This document shows positions 32,497 through 41,416 of a DNA stretch of 48,108 nt, one piece after another. The position numbers and the translations under genes are program-made. The notes under the pieces are model-generated. The model was not told where the DNA came from and searched no databases. It worked only from the letters and a program-made list of their open reading frames with translations. The stretch comes from Acetobacteraceae bacterium (GTDB lineage Bacteria > Pseudomonadota > Alphaproteobacteria > Acetobacterales > Acetobacteraceae), in the NCBI GenBank assembly GCA_025352995.1, contig JANXRN010000384.1, positions 1 to 48,108 of the forward strand. Direction: 5' to 3'. Within the stretch, counting starts at the first letter, position 1. The number at the start of each line of letters is the position of its first letter.

Positions 32497-33444
32497 ATGC
32501 GGATTTTGAGCGGACGCGATATCGCGACCCTAACCGATGTCGCCGGACTCATCGCGCCGATGGCGGCCTGCATGCGCGCAGTATCCCGCCGGGACGTGGA
32601 ATTGCCTTTGCGCAGCATGGTACGGCTACCTGGCCGAGACATGATGGGAATGATGGGTGGCTGGCTTGGCGATCCGCCGGGACACGGGATCAAAGTGTTG
32701 AGCTTGTTTCCGGACAACCCAACTCACGGCAGGTCATCGCATGCCGGGCTGATGATATTGTTTGACGCCGAAACCGGCCTCGCCCGCGCCTGCCTCGATG
32801 CCGCGGTGCTGACCGCAATCCGTACCGCAGCGGCAACCGCGATGGCGACTGACATTTTGGCCCGTAAGGGCGCCACCCGATTGGCCATCCTCGGCTGTGG
32901 TGAGCAGGCGGCGGTGCATATCGAGGCGATGCGCGCCATCCGACCGATATCGGCCATCACCGTCTGGGGCCGCGACCCAACCAAGGCGGCGGCATTTGCC
33001 ACCCAACACGGGGCATCGCAAGCGCAGAACGTCGCCGATGCCGTTAGGGATGCCGATATTATCGTCACCGCCACCCCCGCAACCGAGCCGTTTCTGCATG
33101 CTAAGATGTTGCGGCCGGGCCAGCACATCGCGGCCGTTGGCGCATCCATCCCCACGATGCAGGAAATCCATGCTGATTGCCTGCGCCAATTGCGTTTATT
33201 TACCGACTACCTGCCCTCGCTGGAAGCCCAGGCAGCCGAAGTCATTGCCGCTCGCCATGCCGGGTTCGATCCCGCTCCAGTGGAAATCGGTGCCGTACTC
33301 AATGGCGCCGCCGGGCGGCAAAGCGATACCGAGATCACCATGTATCGGTCACTCGGCGTCGCGGCCCAGGACCTGGCCGCGGCCCATGCCATTCTGGCGC
33401 GGGCCGAGGCCCAAGGCTGCGGCGCAGTGGTTGACATGACTTGA
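32497..33444 (+). CDS. Ornithine cyclodeaminase / mu-crystallin family protein
   Basis: A 315-residue NAD(P)-binding protein. It has the N-terminal substrate domain (LPLRSMVRLPGRDM, ending in SSHAGLMILFDAETG), the LTAIRTAAATAMATDIL helix and the dinucleotide motif LGCGEQA. ADIIVTATPATEPF and AVGASIPTMQEI follow. Family members are ornithine cyclodeaminases, ketimine reductases, alanine dehydrogenases and tauropine-type enzymes; the activity cannot be chosen here. The start is ATG 32497, with GAGGG upstream. It follows ppk2 after 4 bp and may share its transcript. Confidence 0.85.
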   Translation: MRILSGRDIATLTDVAGLIAPMAACMRAVSRRDVELPLRSMVRLPGRDMMGMMGGWLGDPPGHGIKVLSLFPDNPTHGRSSHAGLMILFDAETGLARACLDAAVLTAIRTAAATAMATDILARKGATRLAILGCGEQAAVHIEAMRAIRPISAITVWGRDPTKAAAFATQHGASQAQNVADAVRDADIIVTATPATEPFLHAKMLRPGQHIAAVGASIPTMQEIHADCLRQLRLFTDYLPSLEAQAAEVIAARHAGFDPAPVEIGAVLNGAAGRQSDTEITMYRSLGVAAQDLAAAHAILARAEAQGCGAVVDMT

Positions 33445-33551
33445 GCGTCGCCTAGCCATATCTTCGGCCAGAGCTGGGCATAAATCACTGGCTTGTCGCC
33501 GCAGGGCATGCGGGGTATGGGCTTTGTGTACTAGTGTTGCGGTAGGAAATA

Positions 33552-34310
33552 ATGGACGGTCCCACCACGGGCGCTGTGGTATTCGGTTGTCTGTTTGCGG
33601 CTGGGCTGGGCGGGATGTTCCTTCGGGCGCATTTGTCCGACGCTAGTCTGACGCACGGTACTGTGGTGCTGCTGCGCAGGATGGTGACTGCGCTGACCTT
33701 GATGGCAGCCGTCATGCTCGGTTTTACCACAGTCTCAATGAAATCATCGTTCGATGCCGCGGATCGCGACGTAAAGCATCTGTCCGTCCAGATCACCGAA
33801 CTCGACCGTGCATTGCGCCGCATTGGCCCAGATGCGGCACCAATTCGCGATTTGCTGTTTCGCTACACCAGCAGGATCGTCAAGGACACTTGGCCGGATC
33901 GTCATAGCCGGTTGCCGGTCGGGCCGATCGGGCCTGGGGAATTACGGGAACAATTGCGCGGCGCGCTCGAAGCCCTGCCGGCGATCATTCCAGCAAAGGC
34001 CCAATCAATTTCGGAGGCACGTGTCATCCTACTTGATATTGTGGCGACGCGGCTGATGATTTTTGAATCAAGCGGGACCTCGCTGTCGCCCTGGCTCGCA
34101 GCAGCTCTGGTTATCTGGCTGATGGTGACGTTTGGCAGCCTGGGTCTCACAGCACCACCCAGCCCGATTGTTGTGGCATCCTTGTTCCTGCTGGCGATCG
34201 CGTTGGGATCAGCGGCATTCCTGACCAAAGAATTTGACGATCCCTTCAGCGGGGTCATTGTGGTGTCGAGCGGACCGATGGAAAATGCCCTCTTCATGCT
34301 GGCGGAATAG
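33552..34310 (+). CDS. DUF4239-like membrane protein
   Basis: A 252-residue protein with two N-terminal transmembrane segments (~7-25, ~45-62) and two or three near the C-terminus (~180-225). A soluble helical region rich in Arg lies between them. The C-terminal EFDDPFSGVIVVSSGPMENAL is the DUF4239 (bestrophin-like) hallmark. TAGGA stands 5 bases before the ATG. Function is unknown; channel-like roles have been suggested for the fold. It stands alone, with 107 bp and 68 bp of apparently empty DNA on either side. Confidence 0.75.
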   Translation: MDGPTTGAVVFGCLFAAGLGGMFLRAHLSDASLTHGTVVLLRRMVTALTLMAAVMLGFTTVSMKSSFDAADRDVKHLSVQITELDRALRRIGPDAAPIRDLLFRYTSRIVKDTWPDRHSRLPVGPIGPGELREQLRGALEALPAIIPAKAQSISEARVILLDIVATRLMIFESSGTSLSPWLAAALVIWLMVTFGSLGLTAPPSPIVVASLFLLAIALGSAAFLTKEFDDPFSGVIVVSSGPMENALFMLAE

Positions 34311-34381
34311 ACTGCCGAATTGCCGAACCCGCACTTCTGCGCGACAGTCACAGTCATGCTTCACAAACGGGGGATTGCATG

Positions 34382-35137
34382 ATGGGTCTCGATTTTTCCG
34401 GCCGCAAGGTCGTGGTTTGCGGTGGCAGTCGCGGTATCGGACGAGCGACCGCAATGGGGTTTGCTGCTGCCGGCGCGGCAGTATCGATCTGCGCCCGTGG
34501 CGCGGATCAGCTTGAAGTGACGCGCCAGGAACTCGCCGCACACGGCCATCGGGCACATGCCGGCGTGTGTGATCTTGCCGATGCGGACACAATCCGCGCC
34601 TACATCGCCGCCGCCGGCGCGGCGTTGGGCGGCATCGACATTCTGGTCAACAATGCCTCGGGCTTCGGCATGACCGACGACGCTGCCGGCTGGGCGGCGG
34701 GATTTCATGTCGATGTCATGGCGGTGGTGCATGCAAGCCAGTCAGCCTTGCCGTTTCTGGAAAAAGCAACGACACCGGCAATTGTTTCGGTATCCTCGAT
34801 TTCCGCCTACCGCCCGTCGGGCCGGTCGGCGCCCTACGCTGCGGTAAAGGCCGCCGTAGTCCAATACACCAGCAGCCAGGCGATGATGTGGGCCAAGCAG
34901 GGCATCCGGGTCAACGCCGTCGCCCCTGGATCGATCGAATTTGCCGGCGGCACCTGGGAAACGCGCAAGGAAGAGGGCTCCCCGGTGTATGACGCCGTTC
35001 TGAAGTCGATCCCGTTCGGCCGGTTGGGCTATCCCGAAGAAGTTGCCGATGTAATCCTGTTCCTGGCGTCACCGATGTCCCGTTGGGTCACTGGGCAGAC
35101 AATTATCGTCGATGGCGGGCAGCTGCTGTTCAGCTAA
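34382..35137 (+). CDS. Short-chain dehydrogenase/reductase
   Basis: A 251-residue classical SDR. It has the cofactor motif GGSRGIGR (the first Gly shifted, CGGSRGIG), NNAS, the catalytic Ser in VSVSSISAY and YAAVK with the Tyr/Lys pair. The C-terminal WVTGQTIIVDGGQ completes it. A start at 34382 or 34379 (ATGATG) is equally possible; GGGGGA is upstream. It is convergent with the thioesterase gene, whose stop lies 4 bp away. Substrate not readable. Confidence 0.9.
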   Translation: MGLDFSGRKVVVCGGSRGIGRATAMGFAAAGAAVSICARGADQLEVTRQELAAHGHRAHAGVCDLADADTIRAYIAAAGAALGGIDILVNNASGFGMTDDAAGWAAGFHVDVMAVVHASQSALPFLEKATTPAIVSVSSISAYRPSGRSAPYAAVKAAVVQYTSSQAMMWAKQGIRVNAVAPGSIEFAGGTWETRKEEGSPVYDAVLKSIPFGRLGYPEEVADVILFLASPMSRWVTGQTIIVDGGQLLFS

Positions 35138-35141
35138 TCGG

Positions 35142-35573
35142 TTAGCCAACGCCCTGAAACGCGGCGACTACCTCGGCCGGAATGGCGGCTCCAAATATTC
35201 GGCCGGGGTCAGTTTTGTCACGCGCAATCCAAACCCTGGTTTCCCAACACTCAGCGCCCAGCACGTCCCCTTCCCGCAGCAGACGGTGGTGAACATCGAA
35301 GCTTGATCGGCCAAACCGTTCAATCCGGGTTTCGATAACAATGTCGTCACCGTAGCTCGACGGGATATAAAACTTCGCCCGCGTGTCAACCATGGGCACG
35401 CCGGCCATATCGAAATAGGTTTGCATCAGTTTGTGCTTCATGCCCAGGGCGCGTTCGAACAACGCGTGGGTCGCAGCATCGAACATCGCAAAAAATCGTG
35501 GGTAGAACACGATTCCGGCCGCATCGCAGTCGCCCCATTCAATCCGGATGGGGTGACGCAACAGCAGGCTCAT
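35142..35573 (-). CDS. 4-hydroxybenzoyl-CoA thioesterase-family acyl-CoA thioesterase
   Basis: A 143-residue hot-dog-fold protein. The catalytic Asp lies in IEWGDCDAAGIVFYPRFF (Asp15-Asp17 region), the defining block of the 4-HBT/YbgC group, with YGDDIVIETRIERFGRSSF after it. It should hydrolyse an acyl- or aroyl-CoA in the cytoplasm. It is the last gene of a three-gene leftward set (thiolase, SDR, thioesterase), each overlapping the next by 4 bp, which suggests a joint beta-oxidation-like pathway. Confidence 0.88.
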   Translation of the reverse strand: MSLLLRHPIRIEWGDCDAAGIVFYPRFFAMFDAATHALFERALGMKHKLMQTYFDMAGVPMVDTRAKFYIPSSYGDDIVIETRIERFGRSSFDVHHRLLREGDVLGAECWETRVWIARDKTDPGRIFGAAIPAEVVAAFQGVG

Positions 35574-36331
35574 CGCGGTGCCATCCGCAACGCACCATCG
35601 AGCCGGATGGTCTCGCCATTCAACATCCGATTGGTAACAATATGCAGCGCCAGCGCCGCATATTCCTCAGGCGTTCCGAGCCGCGGCGGGAACGGCACCG
35701 ATGCGCCGAGGGATTGCTGGATCTCCGCCGGCAAGCTGCGCAGCATTGGCGTCATGAACAGCCCTGGCGCGATGGTCATCACCCGAATGCCATAGCGCGC
35801 CAACTCGCGAGCCGCCGGCAGGGTCATCCCCACCACCCCGGCTTTCGATGCGGCATAGGCAGCCTGGCCGATCTGACCGTCGAAGGCAGCGATCGAGGCA
35901 GTGTTGATGATCACCCCACGTTCACCGTCCTCAAGCGGCTCAAGCACGCTCATCGCATTGGCCGCGAGGCGGAGCATGTTAAAACTGCCAATCAGATTGA
36001 CCCGTACCACCTTCTCAAAGGCGGGCAGCCCAAGCGGCCCGTCGCGCCCGACAATGCGCCCGGCGTTGCCGATGCCGGCGCAGTTGACCAGCACCCGGGC
36101 AGGACCGTGCGCGGCAGTCGCGGCGACAAAGGCTTGTTCAGCAGCTTCGGCATCCGCCACATCACAAGTGATCGCTACCCCACCAATGCGCAATGCCACC
36201 TCTTGCGCGGCCGCAATGTTGAGGTCGACTACCGCGACCTTGGCCCCCGCCGCTGCTAGCGCCTGGGCCGTTGCACCGCCAAGGCCGGATGCGCCGCCAG
36301 TAACAATTGCTGCAACATCGATTAGATTCAT
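35570..36331 (-). CDS. SDR, 3-hydroxyacyl-CoA dehydrogenase type II-like
   Basis: A 253-residue SDR. It has TGGASGLGGATAQAL, the VVDLN acidic turn for NAD, NCAGIGNAG, Ser in NTASIAAFDGQIGQAAYAAS, cut, and the Tyr-x3-Lys in YAASK. AFDGQIGQAAYAASKAGV and PGLFMTPML are marks of the HSD17B10-like 3-hydroxyacyl-CoA dehydrogenases. Overlaps with the thiolase and thioesterase genes fit a beta-oxidation role: oxidation of a 3-hydroxyacyl-CoA before thiolysis. Confidence 0.88.
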   Translation of the reverse strand: MNLIDVAAIVTGGASGLGGATAQALAAAGAKVAVVDLNIAAAQEVALRIGGVAITCDVADAEAAEQAFVAATAAHGPARVLVNCAGIGNAGRIVGRDGPLGLPAFEKVVRVNLIGSFNMLRLAANAMSVLEPLEDGERGVIINTASIAAFDGQIGQAAYAASKAGVVGMTLPAARELARYGIRVMTIAPGLFMTPMLRSLPAEIQQSLGASVPFPPRLGTPEEYAALALHIVTNRMLNGETIRLDGALRMAPR

Positions 36332-37584
36332 TGCGCTCCACCCTTCCAGTCCAGATTTTTAATCAGCAAGGCGATGCCTTGGCCACCGCCAATGCAGGCC
36401 GCCGCAATTCCGCGACGCAAGCCGGCGCGGCGGAGTTCTCGTGCCAAGGTCACCACAAGCCTGACACCCGTCGCCCCTAGCGGATGGCCAATCGCAATCG
36501 CGCCATCGTTGACGTTCAGTTGATCTTCACCCAGGCCAAGCTCCCGCGCGCAGGCCATGACTTGGGCACCGAAGGCTTCGTTGATTTCGAAGCGGTCGAT
36601 ATCCGCCAACACAAGGCCCGTTCGCGCCACCACAGCGCGGATTGCCGGAACGGGGCCAATCCCCATGATGTCCGGCGGACATCCGACCGCCACCCCGGTC
36701 ACCAGCCGCGCCAGCGGTTCACGGCCCTTGGCGCGCAGCCAGGCGCCATTGAAGACCAGGCCCGCCGCGGCTCCATCGACCACCGGGGAGGAGTTACCCC
36801 CGGTTTGCACCCCACCGAACGCAGGGCGGATTTTTGCCAAAGCGGCGACCGGTGACACGCGGACATGGCTGTCCTCGATTACCGCGTCGATCTTCCGATC
36901 TAGCCTGATGCCACGCGACTTCAGTCCGCTGACTGCAAACTCCTCGCTGACGACGGGCACGATTTCATCGTCAAAGAATCCGGTGGTTGGGGCGGCAACC
37001 GCGCGGGCAAAACTTTGCGACGCGTAGCAATCAACCTCTTCACGGGTTATCTGGTATTGCCGGGCGAGATTTTCGGCGGTTCCGCCCATCGTGAGATCAC
37101 AAGCCGGATCGAGCAGAGCCTCCCAAAGGAAGTCATTGAACTCGACTTGGCCCATGCGAAACCCACTGCGGCTAGTATAGGCTGCGACCGGATTGCGAGA
37201 CATCGACTCGGCGCCAACGCACAACGCCATATCGGCATCGCCCATCACCGCGTTCGCGCCCTGCATCAACACTTCAATGCCGGTGCCGCAGACGCGTTGA
37301 ACCATGTGGGCAGGTCTATCGGTCTGTGCGCCCGCATAGAGCGCAATATGACGGGGCATCATATAAGCGTCGAAGCTGGCGTGGGCCATGTTGCCAGTGA
37401 TGACGGTACCGATCTCGTCCGGATCAACGCGGGCACGATCAAGCACCGCACGGGCGGCCTTAATACCAAGATCGATTGGGGAGACCTGTGCCAGCGCGCC
37501 GGTATAGTCGATGAACGGGGTACGGATCCCACCCAGCAGCCAGGCATCGTCCCAGGCTTGGCCTATTCCTCGGTGTGCGGTCAA
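36328..37584 (-). CDS. Thiolase (acetyl-CoA acyltransferase family)
   Basis: A ~418-residue thiolase with the nucleophile Cys in VQRVCGTGIEVL, GAESMSRNPV, INEAFGAQVM, the His box AIAIGHPLGATGVRL and the second Cys in AACIGGGQG. No ATG precedes the conserved start (DAWLLGGIRTPF). I pick the TTG at 37584 with AAAGGG 9 bases upstream; the frame remains open to another TTG at 37641. The usual Asn-x-Gly-Gly before AIA reads NVNDGAIA, a small deviation. It heads the thiolase-SDR-thioesterase operon, divergent from the DUF3237 gene. Confidence 0.87.
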   Translation of the reverse strand: MTAHRGIGQAWDDAWLLGGIRTPFIDYTGALAQVSPIDLGIKAARAVLDRARVDPDEIGTVITGNMAHASFDAYMMPRHIALYAGAQTDRPAHMVQRVCGTGIEVLMQGANAVMGDADMALCVGAESMSRNPVAAYTSRSGFRMGQVEFNDFLWEALLDPACDLTMGGTAENLARQYQITREEVDCYASQSFARAVAAPTTGFFDDEIVPVVSEEFAVSGLKSRGIRLDRKIDAVIEDSHVRVSPVAALAKIRPAFGGVQTGGNSSPVVDGAAAGLVFNGAWLRAKGREPLARLVTGVAVGCPPDIMGIGPVPAIRAVVARTGLVLADIDRFEINEAFGAQVMACARELGLGEDQLNVNDGAIAIGHPLGATGVRLVVTLARELRRAGLRRGIAAACIGGGQGIALLIKNLDWKGGAQ

Positions 37585-37662
37585 CTCGCATTGCCCTTTA
37601 TCGATGCCACATGGCGTGCCTATCGTGGATCGAGATGTCAATTCCCAGCTTCCGAGGTTGCC

Positions 37663-38127
37663 ATGAATGTCGTACCACCAATATCGAAATATGCCTTTGA
37701 GGCCGAAGTTTCTGTTTCACCACGCATCATCGTCGGCCCGGTACCCGGCGGCGAACGGCGTATTATCCCGATTACCGGCGGAGTGGTGCGCGGTCCCATG
37801 CTATCTGGCATTGTCGTGCCTGGCGGCGCCGACTGGCAGATTGCCTACCCCGGCGATGTCCTCGATCTGACGGCGCGCTACACATTGCAGGCGGATGATG
37901 GGACTTATATCGGGGTGGTCAATCGCGCCCTTCGCCACGGCCCCGCCGAGGTGATCGCGCGGCTCAATAATAGCGAAAGTATCGATCAGTCGCTGAACTA
38001 TTTTCGCGGCAGCCCGGTGCTGGAAGCGCCTGCGGGACCCCAAGAATGGTTAAATCGCTTCATTTTTGTCGCTACCGGAGAGCGCCATCCGACAGGCGTG
38101 CTCATCCGCTTTTTCCTGGTTCGCTAG
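37663..38127 (+). CDS. DUF3237 family protein
   Basis: A 154-residue beta-rich protein. It shows the family pattern: GGERRIIPITGGVVRGPML, then GIVVPGGADWQIAYPGDVLD, YTLQADDGTYIGVVN and EWLNRFIFVATGERHPTGV. GAGG stands before the ATG at 37663. The frame is open upstream to 37015, but that part is antisense to the thiolase and is rejected. Function is unknown. It lies divergent from an acyl-CoA operon. Confidence 0.85.
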   Translation: MNVVPPISKYAFEAEVSVSPRIIVGPVPGGERRIIPITGGVVRGPMLSGIVVPGGADWQIAYPGDVLDLTARYTLQADDGTYIGVVNRALRHGPAEVIARLNNSESIDQSLNYFRGSPVLEAPAGPQEWLNRFIFVATGERHPTGVLIRFFLVR

Positions 38128-38144
38128 TACGCCCAAAATACGTC

Positions 38145-38590
38145 TGAACGCTGCGACCAGCGATGGCGCGACCCACATCGACATTACGGCACCGCCCGGC
38201 GACCCAAACTTCGGCGCTGTCACGCCCATTTCGATGACCTGCGCGGTGATCGACCCGACGACCGACACAACCGGCTAGCCGGCGCTAGCGGTCGCTTCGG
38301 TAACGTCCTGGCTAGACGGCTCAATGGTCTATGGCTCTGACGCCGCGACAGCCCCGAGCTTGTGCGGCGCCGGCGGCACGACGGCGGTTTCGGCCAACAT
38401 TAATCTACCGATCAACAATGGTATGTTTGCCGCCAGTGATGGCCGCGCACAGGACAATTCATCGCTCACCGCACTGAAAACCCTGTTCGTGCGGGAAAGT
38501 CACTATCAGGTTGGCGTGCGGACCATCACCTTGACCTGCGTCGTGACGGGCAAGCTGCCAGCAAGCAACTTTATACTGAAAAACTGATCG
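38145..38590 (+). pseudogene. Remnant of an animal-type haem peroxidase gene
   Basis: One frame reads NAATSDGATHIDITAPPGDP, then MTCAVIDPTTDTTG, a TAG stop at 38276-38278, and resumes with SVTSWLDGSMVYGSDAATA, LPINNGMFAASDGRAQD and SLTALKTLFVRESHYQV. These blocks match the order in bacterial animal-type haem peroxidases (DGS-x-VYGS, AGDxRAxEN, LTALHTLFVREHN). After HYQV the similarity is lost and the frame stops at 38585-38587, which suggests a frameshift. The 5' half with the distal His is missing, being cut off at the DUF3237 gene, and the haem-binding C-terminal part is absent. Only ~150 of an expected 500 or more residues remain. The 87-codon ORF at 38324-38587 is part of this ruin, not a gene. 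Confidence 0.68.
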
Positions 38591-38668
38591 ACTGGCCCGG
38601 CATGAACCCTTCCCTCTGCCGGTCCAACTCAGCTACGCTATCTGGGAAATCAGGGAGTTTGATCCGCC

Positions 38669-40189
38669 ATGAGCAACCGCATCATCCAGCTTGCCGCCGC
38701 GGCAGCGATTTCCCTGACACCCTTGGCGGCCAGTGCCCAGGACTTGCCAAACTTACGCATCGGCTGGGCCGAGGATGCCGATGCACTCGACCCGACTTTG
38801 GGCCGGACCTATGTCGGTCGTATCGCGATTGTCGATATGTGCGACAGCCTGTTCACCTACAACGACAAGCTTGCAATCGTGCCGCAGCTGGCGACCGGGT
38901 ATGAGTGGACTGACAGCAAAACCCTGGTGGTCAAACTGCGCCCAGGGGTGACGTTCCATGATGGCACGCCGTTCGACGCGGCGTCGGTCAAATACAGTCT
39001 GGAACGACATGCGACAATGGCGGGCAGCGCGCGTAAGGGCGATGTCGGCACCATGGATCGGGTGGAGGTTGTTGATCCGCTGACCGTCCGCTTTGTCCTG
39101 AAAACACCGGATGTGGTTTTCCTGTCGCAGTTGGCCGTGCGCGCCGGGGTCATCGTTTCGCCCAAGGCAGCCGAGGCCGCCGGCAAGGATTTCGCGCTTC
39201 ACCCGGTATGTGCCGGCCCATACAAATTTGTTGAAAGGGTCGCCCAGGACCGCATTGTGCTGGAAAAATTCGCCCAGCATTGGGACGCGGCGAATTACCA
39301 TTTTGCGCGAGTGACTTTCCGCCCAATCGTGGATAGCACCGCGCGGCTGGCAAACTTGCAGGCCGGCGCCATTGATATCAACGGGGTCGTAGTGCCCACT
39401 GACGCCGAAGCGGTGCGCAAAGATCCGAAGCTCAAATTGTTCGCCTTTGATGGGCTTGGTTACACTGGGGTGACCTTTAATCTCGGCCGCTCTGCCCTCG
39501 GTCAAACACCAATTGGCACTGACGCCCGGGTGCGTCGGGCCTTTGAACTCGCCATCGATCGGGACGCGTTGGTGCAGGTCGTGTTCAACGGCATGCATGC
39601 CGTCACCGCCCAGCCGGTGCCACCGTCGAGCCCGTTCTATCAATCGGTCGTCGCGCCAACCAAACGCGATCCGGCCAAGGCAAAGGCGATGCTGGAAGAA
39701 GCCGGGATAAAAACACCCGTGGTGATTAATTTGATCACCACCAACTCCCCCGAGTCCAAGCAAACCGGCGAAGTTCTGCAATCCATGGCGGCCGAAGGCG
39801 GGTTTGACATCAAGCTCGTGACAATGGAATTCGCGTCGAGCCTGGATGTTGTCGAGAAAGGTGAGTTCGGCGCCTTCCTGATCGGTTGGTCCGGTCGGCC
39901 GGATGCGGATGGCAATATCCGCGACCTGCTTCATGTTGGCGCCCCGATCAATTGGGCCGGCTATAAAAGCGCCGAATTCGATGGGCTGATCGACCAGGCA
40001 CGTAGCCTACCCGACCTCGCGCAGCGCGGGCCGCTTTATGCAAAAGCGTTCACCACGTTGCATAACGATCTGCCGATCCTGTATCTCTATTCCCAGCGAG
40101 TGCTGTTTGGCATGTCTGCCAAAGTGCAGGGCTTTGCCCCGGTCGCCGATGGGATGATGCGCCTAGGGGGGGTGATGTTGGCAAAATAG
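38669..40189 (+). CDS. Dipeptide/oligopeptide-type ABC transporter substrate-binding protein
   Basis: A 506-residue SBP_bac_5 family protein. The signal peptide MSNRIIQLAAAAAISLTPLAASA is cut before QDLPNLRIG. Family motifs include the SLERH segment after FHDGTPFDAASVKYSL, the FNLGR segment and VRRAFELAIDRDALVQVVF. GGGAG is upstream. No permease or ATPase genes of this family are adjacent, so it is an orphan that must use a transporter encoded elsewhere. Family ligands range from peptides to glutathione, nickel and opines. Confidence 0.9.
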   Translation: MSNRIIQLAAAAAISLTPLAASAQDLPNLRIGWAEDADALDPTLGRTYVGRIAIVDMCDSLFTYNDKLAIVPQLATGYEWTDSKTLVVKLRPGVTFHDGTPFDAASVKYSLERHATMAGSARKGDVGTMDRVEVVDPLTVRFVLKTPDVVFLSQLAVRAGVIVSPKAAEAAGKDFALHPVCAGPYKFVERVAQDRIVLEKFAQHWDAANYHFARVTFRPIVDSTARLANLQAGAIDINGVVVPTDAEAVRKDPKLKLFAFDGLGYTGVTFNLGRSALGQTPIGTDARVRRAFELAIDRDALVQVVFNGMHAVTAQPVPPSSPFYQSVVAPTKRDPAKAKAMLEEAGIKTPVVINLITTNSPESKQTGEVLQSMAAEGGFDIKLVTMEFASSLDVVEKGEFGAFLIGWSGRPDADGNIRDLLHVGAPINWAGYKSAEFDGLIDQARSLPDLAQRGPLYAKAFTTLHNDLPILYLYSQRVLFGMSAKVQGFAPVADGMMRLGGVMLAK

Positions 40190-40288
40190 CCTTCCCTAAC
40201 CAGCCACGATCTGGGTAGTTTCCACGGCTTCCCCGGCAGCAGCACGCGTCTATCCTGGCTTTTTGCCAACTGAGGAGCGTCGTGGAAT

Positions 40289-41413
40289 TTGACCGTTGAT
40301 CTTCCGGCCGCAACACTCGAAGCGGCTGATAGTGCTGGCGCGACAGTGTTGCGCTTCTCCGGGTTGCTTAACCTCTCCGCTGTCGCGCGGCTGTGGAACA
40401 TCGCGCTGGCGGCCGCGCGCACGACCCCCGATCGGCCTTTGCAGATCGATCTCACCGCGTTGGATCGCTGCGACACCGCAGGTGCGACATTGCTTTTGGC
40501 GGTCGAACAAGCGCGTGGCGGCAGCATCGCACTGATTGGCGCAAACGACGCTGTCACCGCCGTACTCAATATGCTCCGTCCCGCGGCGGCACTCATGCCG
40601 CCGATATCTCCCAAGGCGCCGCCGGCCTGGCCGATCGTAGTGCGCACAGTGTTAGTTGCGGGGTTGGAAGTGGGCGTAACTGGGCTCGCCTATCTCGGCG
40701 AAGTGATGGTCGCGCTGGTACGCCTGCCAGCGCGGCGGCGCATGTTCAGGATTGGTGATATGTTGCGTGCGGCCGACCAAACCGGCGTGCGGGCAATTCC
40801 GTTGGTATTACTGCTGGGTGTGCTGATCGGGCTGATCCTCGCCTTTCAGTCCCTGGTACCAATGCGGCGGTTCGGGGCCGACATCTATGTCGCCAACCTG
40901 GTCGCACTCGGGCTGGTGCGCGAACTCGGCCCGCTGATGGCAGCCGTGGTGCTCGCCGGCCGCAGCGGGTCCGCTTTCGCGGCTGAAATCGGCACCATGA
41001 AAGTAAACCAGGAGCTTGATGCGCTGGCAACCATGGGGCTCGACACCATCACCATGCTGGTCCTTCCACGCTTGATCGCGGCCACGATCATGATGCCGGT
41101 CCTGACCGTGATAATGGAGATCGCCGGGCTCGTCGGGATGACCCTGGTGCTGACCTCCAGCGGCATCCCGGGGATAGTGGTCATCCACCAGGCCGCTGGT
41201 GCGCTGGTACCACTCGATTTCATCGGCGGCCTGGTGAAAGCCTGCCTGTTCGGCGGGGCAATCGCAGCAATTGGCTGCAAGGCAGGGCTGAATACCGGCG
41301 TGGGGCCACGCGCAGTGGGCTTTGCCGCAACCGCCGCGGTTGTTGGTGGAATTGTGACCACCATTCTGCTGGACGGTGTCCTGGCGATCATCTTCCACCG
41401 ACTGAATATCTGA
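40289..41413 (+). CDS. mlaE: STAS-MlaE fusion, lipid ABC transporter permease
   Basis: A 374-residue permease. Residues ~1-110 form a STAS domain (MlaB-like; IDLTALDRCDTAGATLLLA), and ~120-374 the MlaE permease. The permease shows LLLGVLIGLILAFQSLVPM, ANLVALGLVRELGPLMAAVV, AGRSGSAFAAEIGTMKVNQE and about five membrane helices. No ATG fits the N-terminus. The TTG at 40289 is used, with GAGGAG 12 bases upstream. MlaE works with MlaF and the MCE protein MlaD to move phospholipids between the inner and outer membranes. Fusion of the STAS domain to MlaE replaces a separate mlaB gene. Confidence 0.9.
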   Translation: MTVDLPAATLEAADSAGATVLRFSGLLNLSAVARLWNIALAAARTTPDRPLQIDLTALDRCDTAGATLLLAVEQARGGSIALIGANDAVTAVLNMLRPAAALMPPISPKAPPAWPIVVRTVLVAGLEVGVTGLAYLGEVMVALVRLPARRRMFRIGDMLRAADQTGVRAIPLVLLLGVLIGLILAFQSLVPMRRFGADIYVANLVALGLVRELGPLMAAVVLAGRSGSAFAAEIGTMKVNQELDALATMGLDTITMLVLPRLIAATIMMPVLTVIMEIAGLVGMTLVLTSSGIPGIVVIHQAAGALVPLDFIGGLVKACLFGGAIAAIGCKAGLNTGVGPRAVGFAATAAVVGGIVTTILLDGVLAIIFHRLNI

Positions 41414-41416
41414 CCC

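Noticed and set aside
37015-37662. Upstream extension of the DUF3237 frame
   Set aside because: This part is antisense to the thiolase. The DUF3237 homology and a ribosome site both point to the ATG at 37663.
38324-38587. 87-codon ORF as an independent small gene
   Set aside because: Its sequence aligns with the middle of a haem peroxidase and continues the homology upstream of an in-frame stop, so it is part of a pseudogene.
38753-39934. 393-codon leftward ORF inside the peptide-type binding-protein gene
   Set aside because: The opposite strand encodes a full-length SBP_bac_5 protein with signal peptide and motifs; the shadow has none.
40256-40268. TGGC-TTTTT-GCCA mini-hairpin before mlaE as a terminator
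   Set aside because: A 4-bp stem is too short to support a call.
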